Shown piece by piece: positions 1-13,126 of a DNA stretch of 64,000 bases. The first letter of the stretch is position 1; each line of letters begins with the position of its first letter. The stretch spans positions 17,558,428 to 17,622,427 of the forward strand of contig NC_092863.1 in NCBI RefSeq assembly GCF_032062135.1, written 5' to 3'. Source of the stretch: Pyxicephalus adspersus. Taxonomy: Eukaryota > Chordata > Amphibia > Anura > Pyxicephalidae. The position numbers and the translations under genes are program-made. Below the pieces are notes generated by a model. It saw only the letters and a list, made by a program, of their open reading frames with translations. It did no database searches and was not told where the DNA came from.

Positions 1-2987
1 AAAAAAAAAAGTCTGCTGACTACTATCTAATTTCTATAGGAACTTTAGATGTGCATTTATGGTAAAGAGGACCTTTACATTTTGGAAAATTGTATGAATC
101 AATCAGTATTATAATTATGAAAATGTCAAAATTCCACATGTAGTGTTGAGGCAATTCTGTTAAGGATGCTTTTCTTCGTGCTAGTTATACATCCTTCAGC
201 CAGAGCTAGGAATATATTAAAAAATAACAGTATTTTCATACAGGTATCCTTAAATGGACCCACTCACATTCAAGTTTTATGTTGACCTATCCAAAATTTG
301 ATGTGAGTAAATAAATATCTAAATGTAATATAAATATCTAAAATGAATCCATAACCAGAGCCAAATGTTCAACATCCACTCTAAACCTAAAGTAAATGTG
401 TACTACAACAGCAATGAATAAAATCTATTTCATGTTGGCCCTATACATTACAGTTAGGGTCAAAGTGAAATAAACCTGATGAACTGTGAAGTCCGAAAGC
501 TAAGGCACGCAAGGTCTGCTTCAGGACATAGACAACGATGTCCAGTCTGAAGCAAATCTAACCAGGTTCAATAGTTAAATATTCATTCATAGTGAACGCT
601 TTAAACACAGAATGGTCTGCATCCAACAATGAGAAATTGCTAAAGGAGGAATTCTTTATGTGGCAGCCAACAGTCTATATGGTGATGGGTAGAGGGCAGG
701 AAAAAGACTGAGGTGCAATATAATTACGATCAAAAATGGACACCAAAGGGCCATAGCCAAATGTAAGATCAACTACTTTGATGGAACGAGGTAACTCCAT
801 AAAATAAACACTTTTAGACAAATATATTAAAAACCTGCATAACTTGCTTCAGCTTGAATGATGAATTACACATTTCCGAAGGCACGTGTCGTTTTGAACT
901 CCCAACAACCATCTTGACTCTTGAAACCAGGAAGCAATGCTAGTTTAGTAAACACTGATATCATTATCTTTTGTTGCTTTTGTGAAGGAAGAATGGACAT
1001 CACATCATTAAAAGCAGCCGCAGAGAGAAAAGCAGAAACACCCTGGTCAGATAATTACCACATTCTACTAACATCAATGCAGTCTTCAGTCCTGCCACTT
1101 TACTAACAACACAAAGGAATCTGCAGCACAAAGCAACAGTAAAAAAGAAAAAAACTTGAAAAGCACAAAAGCTAAAATACCCCGAAGAAACAAAACTACA
1201 AATAGTACCTGAACAGCTTAATTCATCACATGCAGAGTGTGTCACCAGCCCAGCACCCTCCTACACATTTATGTAGAAAAGCTGCAGTATGTCAGTTCCT
1301 AGAATACAGTGTACATTCCATTCATGTTTTCTCAGCACGTGCACGCACATCCTATGTCACACAACATGTGTAGTCTGTACACAAGCTTGTCAGCCTAGGC
1401 GGGAATGGAGGGGCATGATATTGCCAAATAAACCATGAACTCAGCAAAAAAGGCTTAAAGTAGGCTCAAAGCATATCTAACAATCTATTTTCTAACCTTA
1501 ACTACTAAAAATGTGTGTATGAAGACACTAGTGTCCATTCTCACAAATGATTGTACAATCATGTAGTTTGCATCTGGTTATTGATAATGATTGTGCCTAA
1601 GGAGTCGGGAGAGGGGAGCACCCAGGCATGGCTTGACTCAGAGGGAAAACAATAGAAGTCAGCTGAGAAAAATCATCCTGGCCGATCAATTCTTCCACCA
1701 TGCAGACTTAGCCAGGAGGAACCAAGGACAACAAAGACATACAATTAATCCCCCCCCCCCTACTAAATATAAATGACAGCACCAGATAAACCTTCTCTTC
1801 TGACTGTAGACACCATATTACGTACCTGTGAGCTGCTTCTGACTACTAGCTGTCTTGAACAGATATGTGGAACATGTTAAAGCATGGGATCTGTGTTCAG
1901 ACAGACACTGTGACTACCTGGCTCTTCCTGAATAATTTTTCTGAAAACATAGCATATCTCTTGCACCTCGGCTATGTTCAGGTTCTAGTAGCTACATGAA
2001 GCTTGGTGGAGTTAACAGGCATTACAGTAGATCTTCGTCTACGTGACAGTAGGCCGAAAGGGTGGTTAATTGGGTTATTGTTACATTCCGAGATTGAAAT
2101 ATTTCCATACAAGCTGGTGGTAATGGATGCACCCAGTAGGACAATGTAATGATATTTTGTCGTAAAAGTATAGGGTGGAAAACTTGTATCCAAAGCCACC
2201 ATAGGAAATTTAGAAAATACATAAATATTCCTGTGTGCACCATAACAATCAGTTTGAACATGCTTATCGAACCAATAGACATTTACACTTTGGGTAATAC
2301 ATCTGTAATAAGGTTGGGGTAATACGTCCGTAATAACGTTAACTTGTCAGTTTTGGACAGAACAGTAAAGTTGTTGCCTCAAAAAATTTGTAACAGAAGG
2401 TCCCATGGTCTTTTACTTTATTCAAGCCTGGTACAGACTAAGTTAGACTTTTCAGCGATAGTAAGAGTTTTGGATGTCTGTGCCCTGTGGTTTCAACCGT
2501 AGACTTCTTTGTTACTGCAAAGTCTTGTGGTAACATAGCAGGGGAAAGATAGGACCACAGCATGTAGGGCATCGGAAATAGTATCCAACATCCAACCATC
2601 GACAAATTAAACCAATTAAGGTATATGTACTTTAGTTTTTTAAGAGTGGAAGAGTTGGAACCTTATAGGTTTTTCAGGTTGTCTGCCTCCTTGATATTTG
2701 GCTTGATGACCAGTAGCACCGGGAGAAAAATTGATAGGAAATCTAAACTTTAACAGTTATGAAGAGTTAGAACAGCCAAAAGTTAAAAACAGGCAAAGAG
2801 TAAAATCTTCTAGTAGGGACAATGGTATAAAGCCTTGCATATTCTTTTGTAGATTTTCATCACCCTAAACATTTGCTCACAATTTTTTTTTTTGTAAAAT
2901 TATAAAGTTGGAACAACTATCCTTCAACATTGTTTAGTTATCCACGTGCCAAATCACTAAGTGACTAGCTTCTAACAACCATTATTG
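1..2987. other. RARA intron, no gene recognised
   Basis: Downstream intron of both isoforms. Only short chance frames are present. The first 20 bases (A-run, then GTCTGCTGAC) match the terminus of the hAT family seen at 19155, so the window may begin in the end of another copy. The DNA-binding-domain exon is not here. Confidence 0.6.
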
Positions 2988-3262
2988 CAGCCTTTCTCGA
3001 CCTCATTACCATGGTGGAACCGTTAAAAAAAGATCTTTAGGGAACTCCTGCTGTAATTACTATATCCACAGCTCACAGTATATTAGTATGTTGGTCAGTG
3101 GGAAGAATGTCTCTTACATTGCTGGTCAGTGGCAAGAATGTCATGCTTTTAGATAACCAAAAAGATTATTGGTGTCATTTAAAGTGACCTGAGAGGCACA
3201 AATTGCTCATTGCTCAAGGAACCTCTAGCAACCCCTGGAGGAACCCAAGTTGAGAAACATGC
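2988..3262 (+). mobile_element. Non-autonomous hAT-like element, family A
   Basis: Terminal inverted repeats are CAGCCTTTCTCGACC and GTTGAGAAACATG. The interior shares blocks with copies at 39258 and 54109, including ATTACTATATCCACAG, the CACAGTATATTAGTATG-type block, AAAAAGAT and GGAACCTCTAGCAACC. The CAGTGTTTCTCAACC-type end is typical of hAT-Charlie non-autonomous elements. No coding capacity is seen. Confidence 0.7.
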
Positions 3263-6200
3263 TATTGTTTACTATTGGGGAGGATGCAGCAGAGCCCCTT
3301 CCTATGATCCCTCTATATAGAACATGCTTATTTATTCTTTTGACACTGGAAAAGATTACTAAGGAGTGTGAGTATGAAACTTAAAATGGGATCTTGCTAA
3401 CTTCCTGTTGGATCTCAGGATAAGGAATATCTACCAAAAGTTATACAGATGGTAAAACAAAAAAAAAAAACAGACAAAAATAGATAAGTAGTGCAAACAA
3501 ATAGATAAACTACATCCTACTCTAAGCAAAAAATGTAATAAAATGGTGTCGGCGTTAAATTTCCAACCAGCACCATATACAATAAAATGTATTTTCTTTT
3601 TCTTAGCAAACACTTTCTAGGAATGCAAATAGCACTGTTAACAAACTTTCAGACATTATAAACACCCACACAGGGACAAGTGTACCGAAAGCGCGGGGGA
3701 TGTGTGACTGAATCCCTGTGTTTTCCTCTGATCTCTGGGCTTTAGTGTGTACAGACAGTGGGGCGTCAATGGAGACTAATTGTTTATGTGGCCCCTCCTC
3801 CTCAGGCCACAGATAAAGAGAAAAGATAAAATAAGGATACAAGTCACTTGTTTAATCCCAGCCACCCTGGTAGGTAGAAGTTTATCAAGATAACAACAGA
3901 CACTCCCAACCCTACACAGCCACAGAGCTGACTATTAACCACTCCAATCTGGCTGATGTACAATTTCCTCTGTAGTGAAAACACATGCGGATAAAGATAA
4001 TATACAAAAGAAAACAGGGTGGTGTAGAAAAAAACGCTTTCATAACTCAAATTAACATACATTACAGTTCGGCATAGTCCCAAATTGTACATGACATAGT
4101 TTGCAGTTTCTATGAGGAACAAGAGAAAAGTCAAACTTCGCCAGAAAATGACTTGAACTGAAAAGCATTTTTGGCATTGGAAGTCTATTGGGAACCATAC
4201 ATACATTTGGGGTCTTGCGCACCAATAAAAAGTGATGTTATAGGCCAGTGTCAGTTTTTTTTTACCCAACAGCAATCTGCTAAGATACTGATCAGGTAGG
4301 ATAAAATATCAATCATTTGTGGACATCTTTTAGATGGGGTCAACTCCTAAACTCTCAACAACTATTTCTATTTTCTCCCATACAATATACACAGTCATCA
4401 AAACCCAGCCTGCCAATACTTCTCAGGTATGGCTGTGATTCTTATTCTTAACATGGCTGTGGATGGGTAAACCTGACATAGATTAGGCCACAAATGGAGA
4501 AGTCAGCTCGATATGTAAATGCATGGGCAGTCCCTGGAACAATACATGGGTCCCCAGTTAGGGATCACTACAAGTCCCAGCGATATCTAAAGATATATCC
4601 TTTGTTAGTAAAATAACAGTGAAATATAATTACATTTGATTTTAAGAGTCAACTATATATATGCTTATGGGAATAAATATTCCTGGTTCTTAGAATGGCC
4701 ACATGGTTCCATGATGGAGCCCTACTGGTTTTGAATAATGTAGAAAAAGCTGCTTTGTTGCAAACAGTAACTAGATTGATACTCTTATCCTATAAGAATT
4801 ATATAAGATTATATAGGAAAAGGTAATAACTGGGAGGCATTTTCACAAATAATATATGAATATATAACATAGATGTATACCATATATAACATCAGGCTTT
4901 TCCATTATGGCAGTGCAAAGGACAATGAGGATATTCCGGCTACAGTTACCCAGAATACAGATTCCTCAAATGAGATGCTAGTATAGCTGTGTTTTAATAG
5001 CTTATCGAATAAGCCCATGACTGAGACAAAGAAGCCATCTTAACGGATTTAACAGGAAAATGAGGTGACTAAATGGATTACTTGGTCTTTTGCTCTGGTC
5101 ACATTATTTTCAGGTAATCACATAGGCCTCTGCTCCTCAAAGCCTTATCCTCCTGCAACATTGCTACTTACCAGGAGGACAACAAGATCTGTTTCCAAAT
5201 TATTATTCCAAAAAATGATTGACAGAACTCTTTAAAAGGGTATTTAAGAGGTCCCTATTCCACGAATACAAGCCACAAATCACATATTTAAAGTTATAAG
5301 CATTTCTTAAGATAGATAAAGTCCAACGACACCTAAAAGCTAAAAAAAAAGCCATTCTAGAAAAAGGAAGAATAAAAATGTCTGCTTTATGCTATAATAA
5401 TACCATTCTAGTTACATTAAAGGCTCCTGTTTCTGGAACATTGAGGATTAAGGAGTCTCGCTAATAGTCACATGCAAAAAGTACACTGTAAATAAGCAGC
5501 CATCTTGGAATATGTCAAAAGGCCAACAGACATGAGTTGTGAACACCGACTCTAGTTATAAGGTGTGGGAAAATAAACAATCAATGCTATTCTATACAGT
5601 AACTGGCTGCATAGCTGGTTTCTGACAATAACAGGTTAAGTCTACAGCCACATAGTATAAGCTCATCTTCCAAATAGGATTACAGAGAAGAAATATCTTC
5701 ACTTCTTTGGAAGCTAGTGAGAGATTCTTATTAAAGTGAATTTTACCCTGGCCCAAAAAAAAAAAAAAAAAATGACAAGGATATAAGAGGCAGAATTGTC
5801 CTATCATCTGAAACCCTGGGCTGCAAGCCCATTTAGCAGATCTGAGAATGTCTTTTATTTCTTTCGAATAGAATGCCTCTATTGTAGTGGACGACTAGAA
5901 AAAGTGCTATCTTACACCCGAATAGAAACATCCTACAATAGCATGAGAAAATCTAAGTAGCTGCTTCCAAAGAGCCAAATGATTAACTGGCTCTACAACA
6001 ACAAAAAATATTAATAATACAGTTCTCCAACCAGTTTAACACATCTGCTTATGCTATACTGACAAAATCAACATTTTAACACCTAAACAAAATGTAACTA
6101 AACAACTAAATGTTTAATATACCTACAGATAAAAAAATCAACAAATGCAATAAAATAGCTGCTTCAAACAATAAAAAAAGCATGACATAAAAGTGATATA

Positions 6201-6440
6201 TCTAAAATCACAAGAATACATCAATATATAATAAAATGGTATTGTAAATAATAAAATAACCTAATTAAACTAATATTGAATTTGGGTGCTTGTTACTATA
6301 AAGAGATGTTAATGTACTGATATTTTATACACATGCAATGCACTCACAACTGTATCAGTATACAATGGCCTTCGTCCCACATACGGGGATCTAGGTCAGA
6401 TAGATTAGACTAGGAATGCTATCTTTCGGCACCTACGTAC
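3263..6440. other. RARA intron, no gene recognised
   Basis: Very AT-rich towards 6000-6330. A 143-codon minus-strand frame at 3844-4275 is hydrophobic but matches no family I know and is not long enough to exclude chance in AT-rich DNA. The stretch 3655-3830 is GC-richer and could be a conserved non-coding segment. No zinc-finger exon was found. Confidence 0.6.
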
Positions 6441-6609
6441 AATGGTTGGAATGGCTCCAGTGCTGGTTCCGGACTGGCGTCCCGAAAGGATGAATTGCCC
6501 CAATTCCTTTATCCGACATTAGACAGGCCCTGTTCTGTGCATAAAAATCCATCATATGATAGTGCGTAGGGCTGGTACCCAGACCTGGAACATCCACGTT
6601 TTCATACAT
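6441..6609 (-). CDS. RARA: RARA isoform 2 first coding exon (A2 / AF-1 region)
   Basis: Encodes the isoform-specific N-terminus of retinoic acid receptor alpha 2, a nuclear receptor that binds retinoic acid response elements as a heterodimer with RXR. The exon reads 56 codons plus one base from ATG 6609. It begins MYENVDV and contains DFYAQNRACL, then a Ser/His/Asn-rich end (SHSNH), matching what I know of vertebrate RARalpha2 A domains (human begins MYESV and ends SNHS). The donor is T|GTACGT at 6440, so the last codon is split after its first base. Joining to the common exon would restore a Ser codon, as in human. The ATG has A at -3. The preceding leader and RARE-bearing promoter fit the internal P2 promoter. 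The DNA-binding and ligand-binding exons are not in the window and must lie left of base 1. I am very sure of the family and fairly sure of the exact donor. Confidence 0.93.
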
Positions 6610-8060
6610 CTTGAAGACTGCCACAGACAAACCATATATAAATCTAAAAAAATATCTTTTTCTTTTTCAAAGAAGTTTGTGTTCCAAAATATAAAATTGT
6701 AAAAAATATAAAATGTAAAGGATGAGATGGGTTTAGAAATCCCAGCGCAAAACCATATGGGATTTTTCAATCCAGAGGGAAGTGTGCTAAGCTTCTGCAG
6801 ATGAATCCAGCAGCAGTATCTGATAGGAGATTCCTTTAACTCTCAGCATGGATTCCATCAAATTGTTGGAGAGGGGGAGGGAGATAGTGCAAAGTTTAAA
6901 ATCAAAAGCCCTCCAGATGGTTTTGGCATGGCCTGTATACAGTCATCTCCTGCATGCTTCGGAATTTTGGAACCCTGAAAATTCCCTTTACCATGCTCTG
7001 ACTGCGAGGTGCCAATGTGTCCACCGGTAATGAGAGGTTCTTTCAGATTTAGCCTATTTAATGGTATGGAAATCTCCAAAATCCTTAAGAGCAGGAAATC
7101 TACTCCATTCGTTGGGAAAGGGGGGGTAGGTCAATTAGGGAGAGTGGTTCTGGATTAAACGGGTTGCCTGGCATCACCAGCTAGCGTCTTTTAAAAATAG
7201 AAAGTCTTAAACATGGAAAATCTGTTTAGATTTGAGAGCGTCCATCTAAATCTCCTGTAGGATGCCGAGACCTTGAGTGCGGATATCCCCCTGAGGTTTA
7301 GGGATAACCAGAGTGTAAAATAAGCCCTAAATCCTTCAATCCAACATTCCTATATTTACGTACTCAGGGATTTCCTCGTGAAACAGACCCCAAGTACAGT
7401 CCTTGTTTAAAGAACGCCAGGGGGATCCTTACTATACACATTCCTTGATGTAAATAAACGTTCGCTGCCTCCAAGATTACGCGGTGGGATGTAGGCAATC
7501 TAGAATCTGTACACAAAAGCGGATCAGTGATCCTGAGAACACTTTTTGATTCCAGACAGAAGACTTTGTGCCCAGCTGTGATAACTCTTGTAGAATACCT
7601 GATTTATCCAGGAGTACGGGAACCCTGACCATGGAGACCAGTCAGGTAGTATGATGGATTCCTTGTAAACAGCAGGCTCTCCGAGAATTCTCAGGGTAAT
7701 GCAGGTGAAGATTGGAGGTAAGCTGCTTCTTGGGAGATTCCAAATACTGCAGGCAGTCCTGTAATACAGGGGATTCCGGTCTCTCAGATTGAATCCTAGT
7801 GCCACATCCTAACAGTGCTCAATGCTGCAGACTTCAATGCTGTGTTTCCTCTCTCCTCCCCCCTCCTCTCTCCATTCTGATGGACTGAAAGCAGCTGAGC
7901 CCTGGAAGTCAACACCCCCCACCACCCAACCTCCCTCACTCTTAACCTCTTCCCTGCCAGCAGGGGCCCAATGTTCAGTCCCAACAAAAGAATGTCCCTT
8001 CCAGATCCCAACCTCATGTGTATTATTCAGGAGTGGCCATGATCTAAATGCCTTTCCATC
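6610..8060 (-). other. RARA: Putative RARA2 5' leader between promoter P2 and the ATG
   Basis: If transcription starts about 25-30 bases downstream of the TATA-like box, the leader would run from roughly 8055 to 6610, about 1.4 kb if unspliced. It contains many minus-strand ATGs. One at 6635 opens a 27-codon uORF that overlaps the main ATG in another frame and stops at 6552. Acceptor-like TTTTTTTAG and CTGTGGCAG sequences lie 10-50 bases before the ATG, so a spliced leader is also possible. No protein-coding frame here resembles anything I know. Long regulated leaders with uORFs are established for RARB2, so the arrangement is plausible. Confidence 0.5.
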
Positions 8061-8093
8061 ACTACCCCCTTCATTTGCCTAATATCATGCGTT

Positions 8094-8110
8094 TGACCTC
8101 TCTCTGAACC
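8094..8110 (-). promoter_or_regulatory. Consensus DR5 retinoic acid response element
   Basis: GGTTCA-GAGAG-AGGTCA: both half-sites fit RGKTCA with a five-base spacer, the preferred RAR/RXR geometry. It lies directly upstream of the TATA-like box and about 1.5 kb upstream of the RARA2 ATG. Confidence 0.8.
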
Positions 8111-8117
8111 TCTATCC

Positions 8118-8134
8118 TCACCTCCAAATGACCC
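8118..8134 (-). promoter_or_regulatory. Second DR5-like element
   Basis: GGGTCA-TTTGG-AGGTGA: the same orientation and spacing as the consensus RARE, seven bases further upstream. The second half-site has one mismatch (G for C). It may be a weaker accessory RARE or chance. Confidence 0.45.
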
Positions 8135-8157
8135 AACCAGCTCCTTTTTCCAGCTGG

Positions 8158-8165
8158 TGACGTCA
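8158..8165. promoter_or_regulatory. Palindromic cAMP response element
   Basis: A perfect TGACGTCA lies 47 bases upstream of the consensus DR5, with a CAGCTG E-box just beside it (8151-8156). A CRE-related site upstream of the RARE is established for RARB2. Confidence 0.6.
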
Positions 8166-11100
8166 CAGATTTTCCCACCCCCTCCCTGCATATTTTGAAG
8201 TAGACTGACCACTCCTTCCTTGACCCCTCTGCACCCTTTCCTTCTAGGATATTAGTGTGGGACACATCCCATTACCACCACTGTCTATTACCCATACACG
8301 CCAGATCTAATAAAATGAACACACAGCTTTGCACGTGTATGCAGATGTAAACACAGATAAAAGAGCAAAAAATGCACCAAACTTTAGAGGGTTGATAAAT
8401 TGACAATTCTTTAAACACAGTTAAAGGGCCATCAGATTAAATACCGCGTCAGCATTCCCAGCTTTTTTTTCTTGGCATACCCTTTACCTAGCTATAAGTA
8501 CTTATGTATGTATGCCACCTGAACTGTGTTTATTGCTTATTATAAACATAGCACTCCATGAACAATCTTCACACAATCAATGTATGAACAGAACATTTTA
8601 GCAGCCCATGCAATGGAATCTCCATACCCAACTGAACAATATATTCAATAACTGAAGTACAGCCAACTGCTTGCCATGGGAAACATCCACCAGACAAGTG
8701 TCTCATGGTCCAAGAAAACAAAAATGTCTTAAACCATATAGATTTGATGCCAGTCACTCACGTTACAACCTGATGGTAAGGCAAAAGATTGTACAAACTC
8801 CTATGTGGTGTCAGGGTCTTCCTAAATGGGCGTAAAAGAAATGGATTGCTTATATTGTTTGGTTATTCCAAGCTGAGATTGTACTATCAAAATGTTCTAT
8901 GCGTGACTTAAGATCTGCGGATGGCTGTAGACCAGCAGATGTTTCTCTGAGAACGTCTGGTACCCGGAAATCTGCCTGTTTTCCATCATGTAATGACCTA
9001 CCACTACGTATCTTGTGACTCAAATGTCAGAGAGAACCGGAGCATGCCTTTATTACAAAATCTTAGTGAGCACAGGGAAAAGATCATCGTGTTGTACACA
9101 GATCTTGCAACTATGGAGGCCCTCTACTTTAGCAATGCAGGGCAGATAAAGAGAACCTTGAAATATTCAATGCAGGTCTGCTCAAATTGCCCCCCCCAAA
9201 AAAAAAAAAAAAAGACGGCAGCAAGGCAAATACAAACTCTTACGTTTTTCTTTTACAGGTATTTTTTACACCAACTAATGGTAGATGTTGATGTTAGAGA
9301 CCCAGAAATTGTACTGTCTGCTTTAAGTTCAAGGGTGACCATAAATCACCCAGCCACTTCAAATGCTTTTTATATATATTCATTTTGGACTATATTTTTA
9401 TGCTTAACAATGTACAAGAAAGGAGATTTTTTTTTAGTGTTCAGCTTAGCAGAACTTTGAATGTTGTGGAAAAACTTTGCAATGTTGTTCAAGATTTACA
9501 GGGTCCAGCTGTGTATACTAAAATAATATCTCCCAAAATATTTTCCTGATTAACTTCACAAATATCAACTTATTTATACAAATGTCTCAAATAATTTGTG
9601 GAACACTGGCCAAACAGAAAACAAAGTTCTGGACAGAGAAATACTTTATCTTTATTTTGGATACAGCAGGGAACGGTTAAGAACCAATTTTTTTGCCATC
9701 TGTAATAAACTGGAGAGATTTACAACCACTTCCTGTTTGGATGAAAACTGAGAGAAAGGCCTTTTTTAGTAATTGTAACCAGAACAAAGGTCCACATTGG
9801 AGAACTGTCTCTGTGCAACTCCAAAAACTTTACCAGGAAAGAGTGTGTGAATCTCTCTAATAGAGACACAGAGTGGGGGAAACCAATAATTCCTGTGTGT
9901 TGGTCAAAGTTTTAATGAATTCAGAGATCATCGATATGCAGCTGAACTCTTTTCATTGAGGATTTCAATGTTACCCCCAAATGGAGACATATTATAAATG
10001 ATATATCTCGCTAAATCTTTTGCTTTTTTTAGGATGAAGTGGGCAAAGTTTAGATTAATTTTCTAAATCACCAACATTTTTGTATGCAAATTTTTTTTAC
10101 TATATTATAGGCTCATATTTTTAATTTCCGAATTTTCCAAAAAGTAAAAGTTATTTTCATGAAAGTCTACTTTTAAATGGAACTAAACAAACATTCCCTT
10201 GCTATTTCGCCAACACTGACATCATATACCCTAGTCCCTTCGGGGATCAGAATATTCAGCCATCTTGATTGGCCAGGCGGGAATGACAGGACACCCAGGT
10301 ATGCTGGGTTTGTACACTGGATGTGCAGCGTACATACGTTTGCAAAAAGGCAGGTAAGTTTGTTAAATTGTAGATGATACATAGCCTGTTTCCTCTTAAA
10401 CAAAGAGCCTGGCTGCTTGCAACTTTGTTTTTTTATGTTTATGTCTCCTTTAAACATAAAATAACAAAAAAGCTGTCCAGATCATCAGCAGGATATCAAC
10501 CCTCCCTTGCACAAGCTAAAATGAGCCATCGAGATCCTCGTCTGATGCGGAAAACGGAAGACATGTGGTACTTTGATCCTTACCTTTGCTCTGTAGCAAT
10601 AAGCTTTTTGTCACGCTGGAAATATAGAAAATTCATATCTGGTGATTAAAGTAAATCTGTGTGTATTTTAATAATTAAATCATGTGCAAATCATGGGAAC
10701 ACCTGAGAAGTACATAATAAACCACCTCTATGACTGCCATTATGAGTTTTAAAGGTGAAGCAAGAGTTGGTAGGTAGGCTGGTTGAAAAATTCTAACCTG
10801 CACACAACCAATGATTTCCCTCACTCACTAATCTAGAAGAAAATTCACTTTGCACTTATACTACTAATTCATCAGTATTGGGTTCATGGATAAATTATTG
10901 GAACTAACATTCCTAAAACAGTCAACTGTTATACTCTGTTTTCACAAGGAACCAGCTTCTTATATTCCTAGGAAATTATTTCCTGGGATAAATCTTCAAA
11001 ATCAGTTCCTGAAAAATAAGGATTGTGGATATAATGGCAAGGATTACTTTAAATGTGCAGATTAATAGGGATTTCCTACTGCCAGTGGTTACGTAGTAAA

Positions 11101-13126
11101 AAAAAAAAAAAAAAAAACTGCGACATTCCATGGAACAACATTTTCCAGGAACAATTGTAAAAAAAGAATGTCACTTAAAACTAGGGACAGTAGCAGCTAT
11201 GCTCATATATAAACGCGGAGTAGAAAATGGGGCACATGAGATCTCCTTCACCAAGACAGATTAACTGACGTGATTGTTTATATAATCCATTTAGTCACAG
11301 TGGTAGTGAGAGCTGACCCACTTTCCCAAATCACACCAGCCAGACCGGATAACATAGCTTTCCGAAACAGAAACTTAGCATCTCGGTGGCCATTTTGGAA
11401 AAATGCGGAAAGGCGCTACTGGCCATAGCTGATATTTGCAAGGAACATCATTTATCATCATGGGAATAAAATAGAATGCAAAAAGGTTTGGGGGTAAGGG
11501 CAATGGGAGGAGAGGGCTTTATATGCACATGAAAGTCTTTTTATAGCCCCTATAGAAAAAGCAGCCTTTAGATTCCAGGAAGGGGGCAGCAGGGAAGCCG
11601 GGTAATAAAATAAGGAGGGGGTGAGGGGGAAACCTCCTAGGATGAAGCTTCTTTATCATGATTCAGGATTTATTGCCCAAGCTCAAATGGGACTTCTGGC
11701 AAGAACTCCTCCCGGCACAGCTGGCAGAGGGGGTGGGTGAAAACAATGGGTTAAATTTCAGCTCCCTGGGAAATGATATGCCCCTCTCCTTCTTGTGTGT
11801 ATAAACAGGAACACAGTACATTTGTTTAACACAAACAGGTAAGTGATATCTTTTAGATCTGTGAGTTATCTTTCTTGAGGAACAATAGCCAAATCTGCTT
11901 TTTTTTACTATCCACAATTACACTTGTTCCTGTCAGATTTTGCAATTATTGGCCAGATTAACAGAAACTTTGCTAAAACAATCCATTCCAATTGTTTCCT
12001 TATCAGGTAGGCTCTTGCACTGAATAGAAGTAGGTAGATCTAAGGGATAATGCACAGGTTGTAAGATGCATAATCAGTTTTATACATAATAAGTATGAAT
12101 CTGAATCTCAGACCAGATCAGAACGCAGGATAAAAGAGATGGTCAGTTGTGCAACTTTTGATGGATCTTTTTCCCATGGATTATGATTGTGTATGAACAT
12201 GTTTATGGGTCATGTTTGATTGCTGAAACAAAATAGACAGAGGCTACAAATCTTAAAAAGATTGATTTTTTTTGTATGCAGACCTGCAGTAAAACAGTTA
12301 AAACTTTTTATTGCCTATACCAGCAAACATAAAGCATTCAGCTTGAAAGGCCACAAATTTGTCAGAACCAACACAATGGAAGAAAAAAAATGATTTGAAG
12401 CCCAACACCCACTCTTTTATTTTAAATCTCTTTTCTATCACACTTTTGTCCCTCCCTTCCTAAATTACTAAATTGTCACTCTGCATACGTTCCATATGCA
12501 TCCATGCATGGCCAAATTGGCCTCTAACCCTATTCTGAGCACAGAACATCTCTTTCTAGCCGCTGGATGGCATCTGCATTTTAGGTCTGTACTGCAATTC
12601 AAAAGGTTTCCCCCCAGTGGAACCCAAGCAGAATTATTGAATTAAAGTTCTGTCCTTCCTGGAGAAAGCATTGCAGGGGATTAGGTGTCCTAAAAATGTC
12701 TGCATACATGTATATGTCCCTGTTTCCTAAAATGAACACTGGTTCTGCAAGGCAGAAAAAAGAAGTTTCTGTAAGTGGGGTTTCAGACACAGAAGTGAGC
12801 ACCACTCAGGAGGAGTATTTGGTGGGGGGGGGGAGAGAGAGACAAAATCTGGTCCTTTACACACCGTGAACCAAGGATCTAAACACCTGCCCCTAAAACT
12901 TGTTGCCCTTGGTTTTCAGAGCATATTGGATGTATAAAGGCCAATATTGCAGCATCACATCCCTTTCCTTCTTTCTGAATGGTTTATTATGCAAAAAATA
13001 GAGGGTGAAAAAGTTTTCATAGCAACCAGTTAGGTAACAAAGCAAAGGAAACATCTAAATACAGTTATCCATTTTAAGTGCTTCAGGCCTTGCCATAGAG
13101 AACAATGGCTATCCTGTGAACACTAA
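8166..13126. other. Large RARA1 intron, no gene recognised
   Basis: Non-coding sequence with A-runs at about 9197 and 11099. A 155-codon plus-strand frame (8993-9460) runs straight through an A-run that it reads as lysines, so it is chance. Purine-rich sequence is seen at 11560-11640. Confidence 0.6.

Larger units (their letters stand above)
8078..8165 (-). promoter_or_regulatory. RARA: RARA P2 promoter core (CRE, two DR5 sites, TATA-like box)
   Basis: Reading the minus strand from 8165 down: a palindromic CRE, a DR5-like site, a consensus DR5, six bases, then a TATA-like TGATATTAGG (8087-8078). The order CRE, DR5, TATA with the DR5 almost touching the TATA box is the architecture I know from RARB2 and RARA2 promoters. 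The bases after the DR5 (CGCATGATATTAGGC) resemble the RARB2 TATA region as I recall it. This predicts direct retinoic-acid induction of alpha2 by RAR/RXR. The start site is not visible from sequence alone. Confidence 0.75.

Noticed and set aside
3844..4275. 143-codon hydrophobic minus-strand frame
   Set aside because: The length is compatible with chance in AT-rich sequence, no motif is seen, and it lies inside a RARA intron.
1..6440. Search for the RARA DNA-binding-domain exon
   Set aside because: No zinc-finger coding sequence was found on the minus strand; the common exons must lie outside the window.
6609..6630. In-frame N-terminal extension of RARA2
   Set aside because: The upstream codon is TTG, not ATG; the ATG at 6609 matches the family start.
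8993..9460. 155-codon plus-strand frame
   Set aside because: It crosses a C/A homopolymer read as lysines, has no family features and has no splice context.
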